NCBI GenBank assembly: GCA_009193035.1
Contig: SWDT01000163.1
Coordinates: forward strand, 213,475 to 277,474
DNA from: Halicephalobus mephisto
Taxonomy: Eukaryota > Nematoda > Chromadorea > Rhabditida > Panagrolaimidae
Direction: 5' to 3'
DNA length: 64,000 nucleotides
Each line of letters opens with the position of its first letter. Within the stretch, counting starts at the first letter, position 1. Shown here piece by piece: positions 35,171 to 47,824 of the stretch. The position numbers were made by a program, and so were the translations under genes. The notes under the pieces are model-generated. The model saw nothing but the letters and a program-made list of their open reading frames with translations. It was not told the DNA's origin and did no database searches.

Positions 35171-36410
35171 TTAGTAATATGGAGCCCAGTAGGTCGAGAG
35201 TCGTGCCGTGTACGGTAGTGGTCGATAGCTGTTGTAGTGTCTCGTTCCGTTTCTGCCAACTCCATAGTGAGACCAGTACCACGGGGAACTGCAAAATGAA
35301 CAACTTAATTAAAAATCCCCAGATGGGTATTCGCGAACCTCGTGACGTGGGATCTCCAAAATCTGTAATTGCTGATGGACCATGGTTTTGTTGCCAGATT
35401 AAAGTTTGTTTCGCCAGCCACGTAATTGTAGCCTGAGTAACCTCTCCGGGTCGTCATCGATCGGCACTCTGCACTCATTATCGGTGGGGTGTAGAGAGAA
35501 GTCGTCGCGTATCGTCTCGTGTAACTATATGGTCGATTTGGTTCGTAGTCGCGTCCGTAAATATATCTAAATGATCACTTTCGTCAAATAAATACTGAAA
35601 TTACAAGCGAACACTCGAGATTCAGGAACGAGGATAAACATTTTCAATATTTACTTTATTTCGGACTGACTTTCACGTTCATACAATTTATTTTTAGTAT
35701 TCCCATCGGACAAATGTTATTGCAAAAACTAATCACAATGGACGGGTAAACGACATATAGACTTACTTGTAGATTGGATACGACCATGTGCGAACTTGGA
35801 AGACATCATACTTGCGGATTGGCTGTTCTGCTGCGTAATAGTTGATATTCGTCTGATACGGAGTAGTTACCATGCCTAGTGGTGTTCTGGCACGATAGGT
35901 GGTTGTTGGACGACGATCATCGTGAACAACCTGAATAAAATTACTGTAATTATTGGGAAATGTCCCTTCCTCACCTTGTATGAAGACACATCTCTAGCAG
36001 GTGTGAAAGATCTGCGGACATGTCTTTGATAATTGTCTTCACAATCGATGGGGGTGTTTTCACGAGACCAACGCGAGAGGTATTTTTCTCTTCTGTGGAG
36101 GAATCCGAGGTCGACAGAATATGACCGATACATGGCGTCGAGGGATTTGTTGTAAGAGGAGACGAGTTCCTTCTCACTTAGAAGCTCAACGTATGGAGTT
36201 CTTTCGAGGCGAACCCTGCAGCCCTCTGGAATCCACTCTTTCTTGATCCCCAAATCCGAGATTGAGTCTTTTGGCTGACGACGAACCCCGATTGGTCCTT
36301 CTTCGTTCCTGAAGGATTAATTAAATCAGATTCCTCGTCCTTAAGAGATTAAATAGAAAACTGAGTCAAGGGACAACTGACCGGAGGCGGTAATAATCAG
36401 AAATAGGCAT
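35171..36410 (-). CDS. Tyr/Arg-rich protein, unrecognised
   Basis: Five exons (36382-36410, 35975-36308, 35767-35930, 35339-35566, 35171-35288) give about 290 aa with consistent phases. Tyr and Arg together make up an unusually large share, in motifs such as YGRDYEPNRPYSY, RRYATTSLY and HYNSYRPLPYTA, ending WAPYY. There is no signal peptide, membrane helix or Cys pattern. Such composition occurs in muscle thick-filament-associated and cuticle-related proteins, but I cannot name the family. The first coding exon is only 29 nt (MPISDYYRL). Confidence 0.7.
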
Positions 36411-37748
36411 AATAAACTTTGAAGCTCAATTTTTGTCTACTTTTTCCAGTATACAAAAGTTTTCGAAACGTCAGTTACTTTAAACCACTTCAAATTTGTT
36501 TGCTTTTGGAAAAAAACACCTTGACGTATGAAAGGAAAGGATATCTCAAATCTAACTTGAAGAACACGGAAAGTAAACATTGTATCACGATGGATTACGC
36601 CGTCAATAAAACGAGTTAAATTACGTGGCGATCCAAAAAGTTTTTCTTCCAAGAAAATGGAATTGATGAAATGTGCGAATAAAAGTCCTGCTTATCTCTG
36701 CAGCAGCTGAACAACTAGTCCATCGGGAATGCAGGTGCACATCCGGACAACAAAGCTCAGGATCAATAGAATATTTTAGATCGCCATGCCGCTGTCAGCA
36801 AGAGCCTCCGGGATATTTGTTGTTCTACTAAAAAACAAAATCTAGGATCTGCCCACGCTTCCCCGGGGGTGGTAGACAGCCGTGATGTCTTTATTTTAGA
36901 TTGAAATTTTCAAAAATTGTTGAATTTTGAAAGCACATTACAATAAGTACCGAAAAGTATGAATTTTTAGATTTATAATTTTTAATACATGAATATTCAT
37001 TATCTGCTGAAGTAAACATCAACCACTTATAAAAAAACCTTTGTTTATAATAGTGAATATGTTCAAAATAATGAATTAAAATAAATGCTTGCTGATAATA
37101 AAAAAGTTTGGCTTTATTTTATTTAAAATATATAAAATCTTAGGTAAAAATAAATAGACATCATAGTTTTTCACTAACTTGAAAGTAAATAAATAATTGA
37201 CATTACTGTGAAATAGGACACAGTGATTTGTTTATGTGTCAATAGAAATGTTGTTAAAATTACTTTGGAATTAAGCTTAAAAAGTTCGAAATTGTGGTCT
37301 CTTATAGCGAGAAATTGGATAAAAATATATTTGAATGTGTGGTATTTTATTGTTAACTATGGTGAATTCGTCTACTACAAAAATATCTCATAGTCGAGAG
37401 TATTGATTTCGAATATAGGTATTAATTTGAATAAATGTACCTATGTAAATATTGAATCAGCATTCTATCCTACTAAAGTTTCATCAACTCAGGAAGCGTG
37501 GTCCCGAAGGGAAATGCCTTGTATATTAATTAACTGTCCTACTGTAGCTGCAAAACAATTGTGTCAGTTTTTTTCTTATTATTATTCCTCATTTGTGTTA
37601 TTGTTATTTACTAGAAGAACCAAGTTATTTTTTCATTCCGTTTGCAATAGGACAGGGCTATATTGTTATCTCAGAGATAACTGAAAGAAGTTACCCTGAT
37701 ATCACATGAATTCGTTGTTCTGTTTCAAGAATCCGGGAGATGACGAAT
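36411..37748. other. Intergenic, AT-rich
   Basis: No gene supported. The right part may contain the eroded 5' end of the transposon described next; I could not find terminal inverted repeats. Confidence 0.4.
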
Positions 37749-38298
37749 TGTTGCTCCCAAAAGAAGGCTTGGTTGTCCAAAGAAACTTCCTAATAGAGAT
37801 CGAAGAAGAATTACTCAACCTGGATCTGTTTCAGAGAAATATTTAACAAGATTAAGTTCAAGTGTGAAGTTAATGTTTCATCCGGGATGGTTAGACGAGT
37901 TTTGAGTTCTTGTTCATATATCAAGAGAATAAAAATGAAAAAAGTTCTAGCTTTGAAAGTGTACACATTCAAGACAGACTCAAGTTTGCACAAATCAATG
38001 TGGATTGAAATTGGTCAAAGGTAGGTTTTTGTTCACATTTGATATATCATTTGTGTTTTCTAAGCGGTCTTTCGCGAACTCAAGGAGGTAGTTTAGAACA
38101 ATATGAATTTTGACTAGCCTTGCTATTCATCAAACCTAAATCCTATGGAGGATCTATGGGCTATTGTTGTCCGTGATATTTATCGCGAAGGAAAGAGATT
38201 CAACAATAGTAGACTCAAGCCATTTTATAAAATTAAAGATCAATTCCACAGAAAGCTGTTAAATTTCTACTCCAATCTGACTCAGGAAAGTTTTTAGG
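37749..38298 (+). mobile_element. Dead Tc1/mariner-type transposase fragment
   Basis: Pieces of a Tc1-like transposase appear in order but in shifting frames. First is KRRLGCPKKLPNRDRRRI (the GRPKKLT..D.R.I linker). Then VSSGMVRRVLSS (helix-turn-helix like VS..TVRR.L), RLKFAQINVD (like RL.FA..H.D), and finally SSNLNPMEDLWAIVVRDIY, carrying the catalytic Glu context of the DDE domain (P.SPDLNPIENLW). The W of the preceding DWP is a TAG stop. The middle with the first two Asp residues is deleted. At least two frameshifts and several stops make it inactive. Confidence 0.75.
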
Positions 38299-38515
38299 TA
38301 ATAAGAATGAAGAATTTACGATGTATATACATTTTTATTCAAGTTTATATATATTGTTTATTGAAATAAACATTGATAAATTCTGGAAACCTTTGGTTTT
38401 ATCCTATTTAATCTATTATTGCACCGAGAAGGTAACAGCACGTTTCATGAATAAAATCCACTCATAAATATTCAGAACAAAATAAATGTTCAACAATGGA
38501 ATTTATAGCTTCAAT

Positions 38516-41500
38516 TTATTGTTTTAATTTGTCACTGTTCGAGGAGCCAGAATCAAATATACCCAAGATTTTTGCAGTATCAACGACCTGAAAATTTAAT
38601 TATCAATTTAAAATGCAGATAAACAAAGTTACTTGGAAGACAATTTCATTTGCTTCTGTTTGTGTTTTGTGCATCAGAGTAAGCTGTGCCTTAAGCAATC
38701 TGACGTTCCAGGCGAAATTCTCATTCGCACGAATTGCTTTTTGACCTTTCAATCCAGCGTCGGCACAGTGCTGGGACATCTCAGTATAGCATTCGCTAAT
38801 TCGAGATGTTGCTTCAGAGAGCTGTAAAGAATTACTATTTAAACGACAGGGTTTAGTCAATGAGGAAAACCTTTGACAGAAGATCGTCCGTTGCTTGTAT
38901 GATGTTAATGCATTTCTTCAGGAGATTGTCCAAGGAACTAAAGGATTTCTGGAGAGCTTCCGGAATAACTCCGAAAGTCCTGACTATTGGCTGGTCTTCA
39001 GCATTCTTCATAATGCAGAAACCTGGTGGAAGATCTTCTGGCTTCAACTCGCTGTTCTCTAGTCGAGGAGAAATCGGAGGAGAAGCGTTCGAAGCTGCTG
39101 TAACAATCCTCGAATGGAGCAACCGCAGTCCTTGACGGATCGTTCCCGTTTGTCCGAGACCACATTGTTCCTGCCAATCAATCTGAAGAAAGGTTTCTTT
39201 AATAAGTAAATGACAAAAACTATACCATAGCAGATTCAAGGTGATTTCTCATCTCAATGGATTCAATCAACGGCGTGACGGCCATCTTGAAGAGGTCATC
39301 CACCGGACGCAAACCAATCATCTTCATCCCTGTTTGGATTCTACTAGTCTTTCGTTTGACTGACATGCCTCTTTTTTTCGGCTTCTGAAAACAAATAACA
39401 TTAAACTTTAAATTAAATATTGCTGACTCCTCCTCCTCTCCGATTCGTGATGGCGACATGAACGAAGAGAGTACTATTTTCCAGTGGATCTCCTTCGTTA
39501 TTAAGCAGAGGAATGTGTCGATACCCTGAAGACAACCATTAATTAGATGCCTTTTATGAGAGCAAAACTCACCACTTTGGAGGCATTCGAAAGGCACCGT
39601 ATATTGCCCAATAAAATCGTCTCCAATGTAATCATCGTCCAGAACCAAGAAACGAACCAACGCTAATTCTGGAACACAAATTTCAAATTGGAAACTTTCA
39701 TCAAAATTTGGATTAAAGCTATCATTCCGAATGGTCTTTGTTCTTTCTTCAGCACAATCTCCAGGAATTCCGAAAATTTCGATAACAACAAAGGGATCAG
39801 CAGAATCCCCCTTCGCTGTTGATCCTCGAGGCCTTGGAAGTTGTTGAGCTGATAGAATTTTGAGATGCAAAATTTGCGGAGCAAATGGCAGTTTCTCTAA
39901 AGGAGTAAAGACATCATCTCTCATGACAGAAGGCTTCAGAACGTATCCACAACTTCCATTGGCAGCGAATTTCCCTTCTTGCAAGTCCATCATCAATCCA
40001 GGAGTTTGGTAGTTCAAAGCGACCAGATTAATCCCAAAGTTCCAAAATTCCTGAGGATTCATGTTAGAGGAGTCTATTCGGATGTTGTTCGGGGCAACTC
40101 TCAGTAAATAATTCCGCGTTACTTGATTGAAAGTATTTGACTGGTGATGAATCATCTTCAAGCAGTTCCCTTCTGTCATTGACACCAAGTGGGTCTTCAT
40201 CGATACTGAAAACTATTCTTCATTCAAAAAACAGTAAAAGTACTCACGAGAATCTAAGTTAGACGTAAATTCTCCTAATTCCTTGATTTGCTTTGATTGC
40301 AAAAATTTCGGTATTAAATCTGACAACGATTTCAGAATTTCCATCTTTTTCATCTTCTTCGGTTTCCCAGTCTGCATATCATAACTTTCGTCTTCTTCTA
40401 TTGTCTCACCTACATCCGGTTGATCATCGAACTTGCCCTTATTTCCCTGAAAAGTATTTGTTTTTATTCATGTGTATTCAAAGGAATAATGCACTTACAA
40501 CAAGCAGAATCTTATTCATGAATTCACTCGGTGTTGGAAGATTCTCTGGCAATGTCCAATCAACCGTGTCTTCATATGGCAAGTACAGCTTGTCTCCAAA
40601 ATGAGTTACCAAAGCATCAACTAAGTACCTCTGCCACTCTAAAGACAAATGCTGCTCCAGCCGAATAAATAAAGGAAAAGAAGTTTTTTCAAATGCTAAT
40701 TCATTGATTGTAGTCAGAGCAGCGGAAAGCGGAAGTTTTGTCGTTTGAGTACCTCCATGGTAAACGATTGGTTCTCTAACATCATAATCTTCTCCTGGTT
40801 CCCATATATCCAACTCGATAAATCTGCAACTCCTCTTCAAAGCAGCAATATATCCATCGACACTACTGGGGCCTTTGATTTGGTCTTCAACCAAGTAAGT
40901 ATTGTGAGAAGCAGCTATGAAATAATGAGAAAACGGATGACTCATGTCGTGGCACACTTTCTTTTGACTTTGATCGAAAATAGATCCCTCGGTACTCAGC
41001 AAAAAATTGGTAAAACCGTCGACGGTCATGAAATTATTATCCCGGGCTTCTTGGGAGGGCTCGTAAGTCCGGATTAGATCAGCACATGTGTCTTTTGATA
41101 CGTTGTCGATTCCCTGTTCGGTTTCCAGAAATATTTGCAGGTCCTTGATGCTGAGATAATCCTTGTTAGCATATCTAACCATTAAGAAATACACTTCAGG
41201 TCTTGTGGCGATATCCTTGTAGATATCAATGAATTGCTCCTTGTCGATCCGTCCTCGTAAAGCCTCGTTTAAGCAAGAGGTACTGACTTCCTTCACTCTC
41301 TGTTTTGTCCTATTTACTAATATCCTTGGATTTATGGACTTGATCAATCTCACGGCAGATTTCTCGCTGATATAACCTTTGTTCTCGGTGTCTGCTTCGG
41401 AGAACACAGAAGCCAGCCAACGCTCCCTCAAAGTCGCCATTGACCCAGAAGGCTGATTATCAATTTTGACTCCAGAGGTTAAAGCCATTAATCCAGTAAC

Positions 41501-44211
41501 CCAAATATTGGCGTCATCCGGCGATAAGGCAATCAAATCCAAGCACATATAATCATCCCCGTAGATGACAGAGAAAGCACATTCGTCCTGCATTTCGTTG
41601 TTTGTGTTATCCGCAGCTCTCAAGAGTTCTGTCGTCCGTCCAAGCCTGACTTCCTTGATTGAATCCACCGCGACTGAAAAGAATAAATTAATTTCATCTT
41701 CGAGCTTGAAAACTTACTGCGAGCCTTATGAGGCTTCTTGTTCGTTGGGGTCCATCGAATATGAGAAAGGTCAGCATCCAAACTGAACACTCGTCGAAAT
41801 TGCCTCACATTAGTTCTGAGTTTTATCATTTCAGTTCCATTTTGCATAAATTGTAGGCAGTCATTAACTGAAACAATAATACTACATATCATAAAGGTTA
41901 GGAATGAAGTTTCACGAACTTAAATAAACAAGGATTTCAAAAATCCTTGAGAATCTTGAATTTCATATATCGGTTCCGAAAGTTCTAATTGAGTTTTTGG
42001 AAATTAAAAATTTGCTGAGATTCTGGAAACATTTAGAAGTTTTATGAGAGTAAGAAACATCCCCAAAAGTTTCGGAATTCTCTACTAGGTTCTGGGAAAT
42101 TTTAGGAATCTTAATATTGCATATTCCTAAAGTCAATACAATAGGGCATTGTTTCACTTTAATTGAGAACTTTGAACTGATTTTCTACTTTCGTCTGTAT
42201 CTGAGGTCTTTCAAATGCTTATTTAGGAACTCTCTTGGGTTGCACGTAGCCCCTCGGACAACACGTCTTTTGGTGACACTTCCATCTGCGCGTGGAAGCG
42301 GGTCAGCTCTCAAGGCCCTAAGGGTTTCGTCGTAAGAGTTCATTCTATATTCCTCAAAAAATTAATATTTGATTGGATTACAAATCGTTGGTGAAAATGT
42401 TACCAAAATAAGACAGACAAATTTAATTTGGACTAGATTTTGTTAATTGTGGACATTTTTTATTTTTAATTGCATTAAAGCAGAATTCTGTAGAAATTTC
42501 TAGAATATAGAAATCTTATGGAAGTTTTTGAACGTTAGAAATCAATGGGAACTTGGAATCAATATTTGAAATCTGAAATTCTAAAATTTCTTGGAAAAGT
42601 CCGGAAATTCATGTCTAGACGATTCCAAATTAACTTTCATTTCTGTTTTTATAACAAAATGAGAATTCCGTAAAATCTTCCAGAACCCAATTGAAGATTT
42701 TAAACTTTCCAAAACCTTCTAAAATTCAATAAAACTTTTGGAACTATCTGAAACTAAAAATCCTAACTTCTAAAAGTCGTAGAAATTCATGTTGAGACAA
42801 TTTGTAGCAAGACTTTTTAAGGTTTATAATAATATGAAAGTATCATTTACCATTGGAAACTTTTTTATCCGTGTTGCTGGAGCAGAAGCTGACAGTTTTC
42901 CTTCCAGGTGATCTCTGTCTGCCTCCATGTTTCCTCAAGGAACTCCTCAGTGGAGAAGATCTGAAAAATTACATATATATATCTATATATTTGGGGTTTA
43001 TTCCATATATATTTCTTAACTTACTTATAAGTGTAATGCGACATAAATGAATTCCATAAAACAGAAGGGATTCTGCCGAGAGATGAGAACCACAATACTG
43101 AATTAACCAAATTATGAAATTATTTGGACTGTTGAAGCGGATTCCGCAATAAACGTCACTAGGGCAAAATGTCCGGAAAAATAAGAAAGTTAACGCGCCA
43201 TTAAAAATTAATGAATAAATTTCTGGCAGACTGGATCTTGGTAATGCTCGAAGGAGATTCCAAAACAGAAAAACTGTAAAATTCTAAAAATTAATTAGCA
43301 TTCAATGGGAAAAACACTAATTCCCTCAGGCAATGTGCATAGACAAATTTTTTGGCAAATCACTGTTCTTTAAAAATAATTGCCTTTGAAATTTAAAAAT
43401 AAAACTAAAGATAACAAAAAGGAAAAATAATAAATTTGATGGTTTTTAGATTTATGGAGTGAGTGATGACCACGCAGAAACAGTCAATTTTAAGAACTGT
43501 TGTTGCCAACAAGATTTTCGTGGCTTTTCAGGACTATTGAGAATTTTTGCAATCGGGATGCTACTGAAAAAAGATGGGCCGTCACAGAACAGCATTCTTT
43601 TCAGTTCTTGTTGGTTGGCTTACATATTCCGGAAAGCCAAATTAGCTGCTTTCAAACTCCCGTCTTGGATTTTCCAGTCTCTATTTTTTCAAAGACGTTC
43701 GAAATGAACAGACGAAAATTGCTTATTTAGGTCAATTTAAATGTAAGAATCTCCTTAGACTTCAGAAGACAAGAATGGAAAATGTAATAACTTTGAAGGT
43801 GTCAGAAATTAAAACTTGTCGGAAAAAAACAGCGGTTGTTTTGTCAGGAAGTTGCAAGCCAGACAGCTCTGGAATTTTTTGGTTTTCTAACAAAAAAGGA
43901 AGTATTTAGCAGAGTCAAGGACCAAAACAGAGCAGCTATTAAGTGAACGGCGACGTTAGAGATGGCGAAAGTTGTCCATTGTTTACATTACTGCCAAATG
44001 TGTGATCGTTTACGTTAAAATTAGAAACATGTCATGGATGTATTTTTTTCACTCTCGTCAGAATCCCCTAAGTTCAAAACAAAAATGAAAAAGTAAACAC
44101 TTACCTAGCCAAGAATGAAGCCGGGACAGTCAGAGCTTTGTCCCCTATGGATTTCGCATGTGCTTCTTCATTCTGACTTTGATTCGCTGGGACCTCCTGG
44201 AGATCAGACAT
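38516..44211 (-). CDS. pll-1: Phospholipase C-like protein (PLCL / PRIP family)
   Basis: Eleven exons: 44105-44211, 42851-42960, 41718-41867, 40499-41673, 40248-40446, 39573-40205, 39428-39525, 39226-39384, 38871-39182, 38633-38821, 38516-38587; about 1067 aa. Order: N-tail with RKTVSF (56-61), the PP1-docking site of vertebrate PRIP, then PH (about 75-195), EF-hands, PLC X box (about 370-510), acidic linker, Y box ([14 protein letters not shown]), C2 ([22 protein letters not shown]) and a helical tail ([18 protein letters not shown]). Overall it is closest to PLCL1/2, which bind inositol phosphates, PP1 and GABA-A receptor partners without hydrolysing PIP2. Here, however, HNTY, IELD, PIVYHG and RLEQH keep His, Glu, Asp, His and Glu of active PLC, while the lysines of KILLKGKK are changed (ILLVGNKG). 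Confidence 0.93.
41930..42800. repeat. TTC/GAA-rich repeat blocks in PLCL intron 2
   Basis: Segments 41930-42115 and 42470-42800 consist of degenerate TTCTAGAA/TTCCAAAA/AAGTTTTTGGAA units like those at 34020-34720. They flank the small ORF at 42185-42343. Confidence 0.5.
42185..42343 (-). CDS. Possible nested small gene or alternative exon in PLCL intron 2
   Basis: A 52-aa ORF with ATG start ([20 protein letters not shown]) and a basic end ([13 protein letters not shown]), on the same strand as the host gene. It is more GC-rich and coding-like than the surrounding intron. Its only visible donor near the end (GTAGAA) has the wrong phase to join the next PLCL exon. It is therefore a small nested gene, an alternative exon with a stop, or chance. 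Confidence 0.35.
   Translation of the reverse strand: MNSYDETLRALRADPLPRADGSVTKRRVVRGATCNPREFLNKHLKDLRYRRK
42961..44104. other. PLCL intron 1
   Basis: Intron of about 1.1 kb with no additional exon that I can support. Two overlapping plus-strand ORFs (43459-43730) have no recognisable motif. Confidence 0.5.
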
Positions 44212-44329
44212 GCTAAAAATACAGTGATTATTCACGGTGATTATATTACTGTGAAAATAAAAATGGGATTTATTACAAAATCGTCTCGATTTGAATTTCA
44301 AAAACTTTAAAAAATTCAAAATTGTTTAT

Positions 44330-44830
44330 TTCAGATGTTATTTTTAAATATTTATGCTAAATTCTGAAAAATTCTAGAAATCTCGAGGAAATTCTCAAAA
44401 ACTTTAATTAGATTTTAGAAAATAGTGATTTTAAAAAATAAAAGATTAAATTTCGGCATAGTGTGAATTTTGCCAAATTTGAATTTTGTGGTGAAAAAAA
44501 TGAATATTAAATAAAACTTCTATTATCATAAACTTTAAAAATACAAGATGTTACGAAATCACTTCAATAAGGATTTCCAAAATTTTCAAGAAAATTTCGA
44601 AATTATCAAATTGTGGAAAGCAAAACTGAATATTGTTATGAAATTGTTCCAACACGAGTTCCCAGACCTTCCTAAATATTAATTTCGAAAATTTTAATGG
44701 ATTTCTGAATATTCTAAAAATATCTATGGAATTCTAGAAAATCCCAAAAAATCTTATAAAATTCTCGAAAATTAAAATTTCCCACTGAATTTCAAAAGAT
44801 CCTAGTTTAAAAAATAAAATTAATTTTTGA
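44330..44830. repeat. Dispersed TTC/GAA-rich repeat, copy B
   Basis: Aligns by eye with copy A at 34020-34720, sharing a segment around GATGTTACGAAATC and runs of AATTCTAGAAA and AATTCTCGAAA. It lies just upstream of the PLCL start. Confidence 0.55.
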
Positions 44831-45927
44831 ATAAAGTCGCGAATTTAAATACATTCGTTTATGACAGAGGATTTCCTTTCCTACGTCTGTAAAAGACAAA
44901 ATATTAGCGACTTTAAAAAAGCCTTACTTGGTTTCCCATGTTCGAAAGTGAATAAGGCCTGTGGCATTCCGATGCGCAAAGAGATGAAAAGATAAGGCAT
45001 GAGTATGCAAATTAAATTAGAATTTAATAAATTATTTAGCAAATGATAGTTTGGTAGAACAAGACGATGAATTTCAAAAAAAGTAATTATTAATGAAACC
45101 TCCGTAATTATAGATTTAAATTTTTTTTCTTTTCTAAAATTACTAATTCACAATAGTTATTAAACCATTTCTAACAATGGGAACGAGAAATGTTTCTTGA
45201 ATGTAAATACAAGTCAAAACAATTCAAAAAGGGATTTCTCCATAAGGGTCATGAGAGTCGAGTGGAGCAAGCGAGACTTTACCCCTACGTCTTCACTTGC
45301 CCTGCAATTTGCCTCTGCTCTAACGATGTTATGCCTTCGAAAGTTAATAAAAAAGGAATTCATAGAGACGAGCTCATTCTTGCTCTGAGGACGTGCCACG
45401 AGGAGCACTCTTGATATATAAGTTAAATTTTCGAGAGTGGAATTGAATTTAAAAAGTAGGTAAATCAGGAAATCTGAAAGCTCAAAACGAAGTTTCTATG
45501 ACGAATTTTATTTTTCCGAAATAAAGAAATTTGAACAGAATTTTCGAATGTTTTATTTTTTTAATGTCATGATTATTTCACAAATTATTTCGGGAGCAAA
45601 AATAGTTGCTATTCTACTCTAGGAAGAGAAATTATGCAACAATTTATACAACAGAATGACAATAAATAGGAGTTCGACATAATAGGCAGAATACAGTATA
45701 ACTGTACTTTTTAACTTGCGTATAAGTGAAAAACGGTTCAAATTCTGAGGTAACGAGGCAACGTTATTGCACTTGAACAGGATCACTGGTGTTTTACAAG
45801 TTTAGAAGTAGAAGAATCAAATTTAATCTCATTCAACTTCGACTTCAAAAATTGTAAGCCCTTCCAGCATGCCTAAGTAGTTGAAAAAATTTAAATAAGC
45901 AGTCGTTGGGCAGCTTCTAGACCAGAA
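44831..45927. other. Intergenic
   Basis: AT-rich except 45190-45410, which is richer in GC and has open frames on both strands (74 and 64 codons). I see no motif or splice partner and do not call a gene there. Confidence 0.4.
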
Positions 45928-47109
45928 TTAAACAGAAGACATGTGGTAGCCTCCTGCTGCGGGTCCGGGACTCATTGGGTAAGGTGCTTCGTGAACTGGA
46001 GACATGGTCGTCCATGTCATGGGACCCTGAAGAAAATTCCGAATAATTATGAATTACTTCTAAGAAATAACTGAACGGGAATAATATGGTAAATACAGCT
46101 TAATTTTTTAAGTGGGTTTTTTCAAAAGCACAATCTAAAAATTGAATTAAAACCTCACTTGTTGATAGGCAAATTCTGGCTGTAAACTTCGAACACGAGA
46201 GTCTTCAGGAACAGTCGTGTTATATGGCTGGACCAAGGAAGTCTGAGTGTACGGAGCAGGTCGAATGCTGTAGCTGTAAAATCCTCATTAAGGGAGAAAC
46301 CTTCGTAAATCTTACTCCGGTTGATTCTGGATTGGTTGGTTTGTTAAGCTGGAATAGGGCTGGCCATATTCTGAACGTCTAGGTGGAGGAGCTCCGGGTC
46401 CTGTTGGCTTTTGTTTACCGTTTCTCATCTGAAAATAGTCCTATTGCACTTTGATAGCTTATCATAGACCTCTGTTCCTATCGATCTCCTAACGAAGAAA
46501 CTTGGAATCAAATTCGTACAATTCCCCGTGAAAGTTACGCTCCAAAGCAAGCCGAGCGTTGCGTCAAAATTCTTTGTACACAAGAAGACAAATTGTTTGC
46601 CTTTGCAAACAAATATTTTCGCCTAGCTTATGAAACACTGGAGATTTTCCTTTCCAAAACTCCGATCGGTGATGGTCAATTCTTTCAAGTTATTAAAATT
46701 CTTTGAAGAAATCGATTTTGCAAGATATGATTTTTCACGCAAAAAATAGATCTAGCAAATGTTTGTGTAACAAAAAGCAAATCCTTTGGCGAAGAGATAA
46801 GGAACACTTGCGACTGAGAGAGTCCAAATCCAAAAAATTGCCTGGACAAGTCGAGAAAATGTCTAACGACAATGATCTTTAAACTGAGGGTTTTCTGAAT
46901 ATGATACCCAGACTACAGCTGTTCTTGTTGTTTTTGAATAACTTACATTAACAACACAAATGAAGTAAATAGCAGCAACTACTAACCCCAGAAGCAGAAG
47001 GGCTCCAACAAGAATAGCAAAGATCACGCCGACCTGAAATAATCAACCTCTTCACGAGAAGATGTAAAATCCAAACCTGATAATTATAGTAATTGGACGA
47101 ATAAGCCAT
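45928..47109 (-). CDS. Small single-pass membrane protein with Pro/Tyr-rich tail
   Basis: Five exons (47077-47109, 46947-47033, 46316-46428, 46159-46273, 45928-46026) give 148 aa. A short N-terminus (MAYSSNYYNYQ) precedes one strong transmembrane helix (VGVIFAILVGALLLLGLVVA) ending in a Cys-containing juxtamembrane segment. The tail is rich in Pro, Tyr, Gln and Ser (APPPRRSEYGQPYSS, PAPYTQTSLVQPYNTT) with potential SH2/SH3/WW-type docking sites. No signal peptide is seen; the helix probably acts as a signal anchor with the tail cytosolic. The family is not recognised. Confidence 0.7.
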
Positions 47110-47824
47110 TGCTTCGGCTATCACCCAGGTATGTTTCTAAATCCGATAGTGATTTTACGCAGTAACTGCGCCGATTCCTTGGCTGCAGTGTGACTTGTTC
47201 TTGTTTGCACAATGGAACAGTAATCCTAGAACAGCTGAGATTTCTATCTTGAAGAAAATCAATGAGTTTCACGAACTTCCCTCCAAAAGCCCATAGTAAA
47301 CAATTTCAGAAGACTGATAAACATAAATCAATGAGTGGGACGAAACAAACTCGACTATCCTCGATGAATCAGAAAATTTTTAAAATTCAAATTTAAAACT
47401 GTAGAAAAATTCATGACAAAGCAAAACTAAACACTCGTGATAAAACGAAAATAAGAAAACAAAATTTTAGTCAATAAGGAGAAGCATAAAGTTCCCTGAA
47501 TTTTTGATAAGTGGAGAGATACAGGGCTAATTTGACCGTAAAATAAGGAATTGGTTATGAGAAATAGGAACAGGACCAAAAGAATGAATAGTTGAACAGT
47601 CAAAACTGGCCGCAGGCTTCGAGAGTTCTCCGACAAATTTCAAGGGGCTCAAGCCCAAAGGTAGCGCGAGCGGTAAAAGGATTGACTGACCGTTGGGACA
47701 GGTCACGTCGAGCTTACGCAAAACAGAATCGACAAGTATGCATTGTCTAATCGTCAATAAACTCTGATGTTTCTACCCAAGGGAGATTAAAAGACACGGA
47801 AGAAGATTAAGTCATAACACTTAA

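Noticed and set aside
43459..43730. Two overlapping plus-strand ORFs in PLCL intron 1
   Set aside because: They overlap each other in different frames and show no recognisable protein features.
45190..45414. Overlapping plus and minus ORFs in a GC-richer patch
   Set aside because: No motif, no splice sites linking it to anything, and both strands are open to a similar extent.
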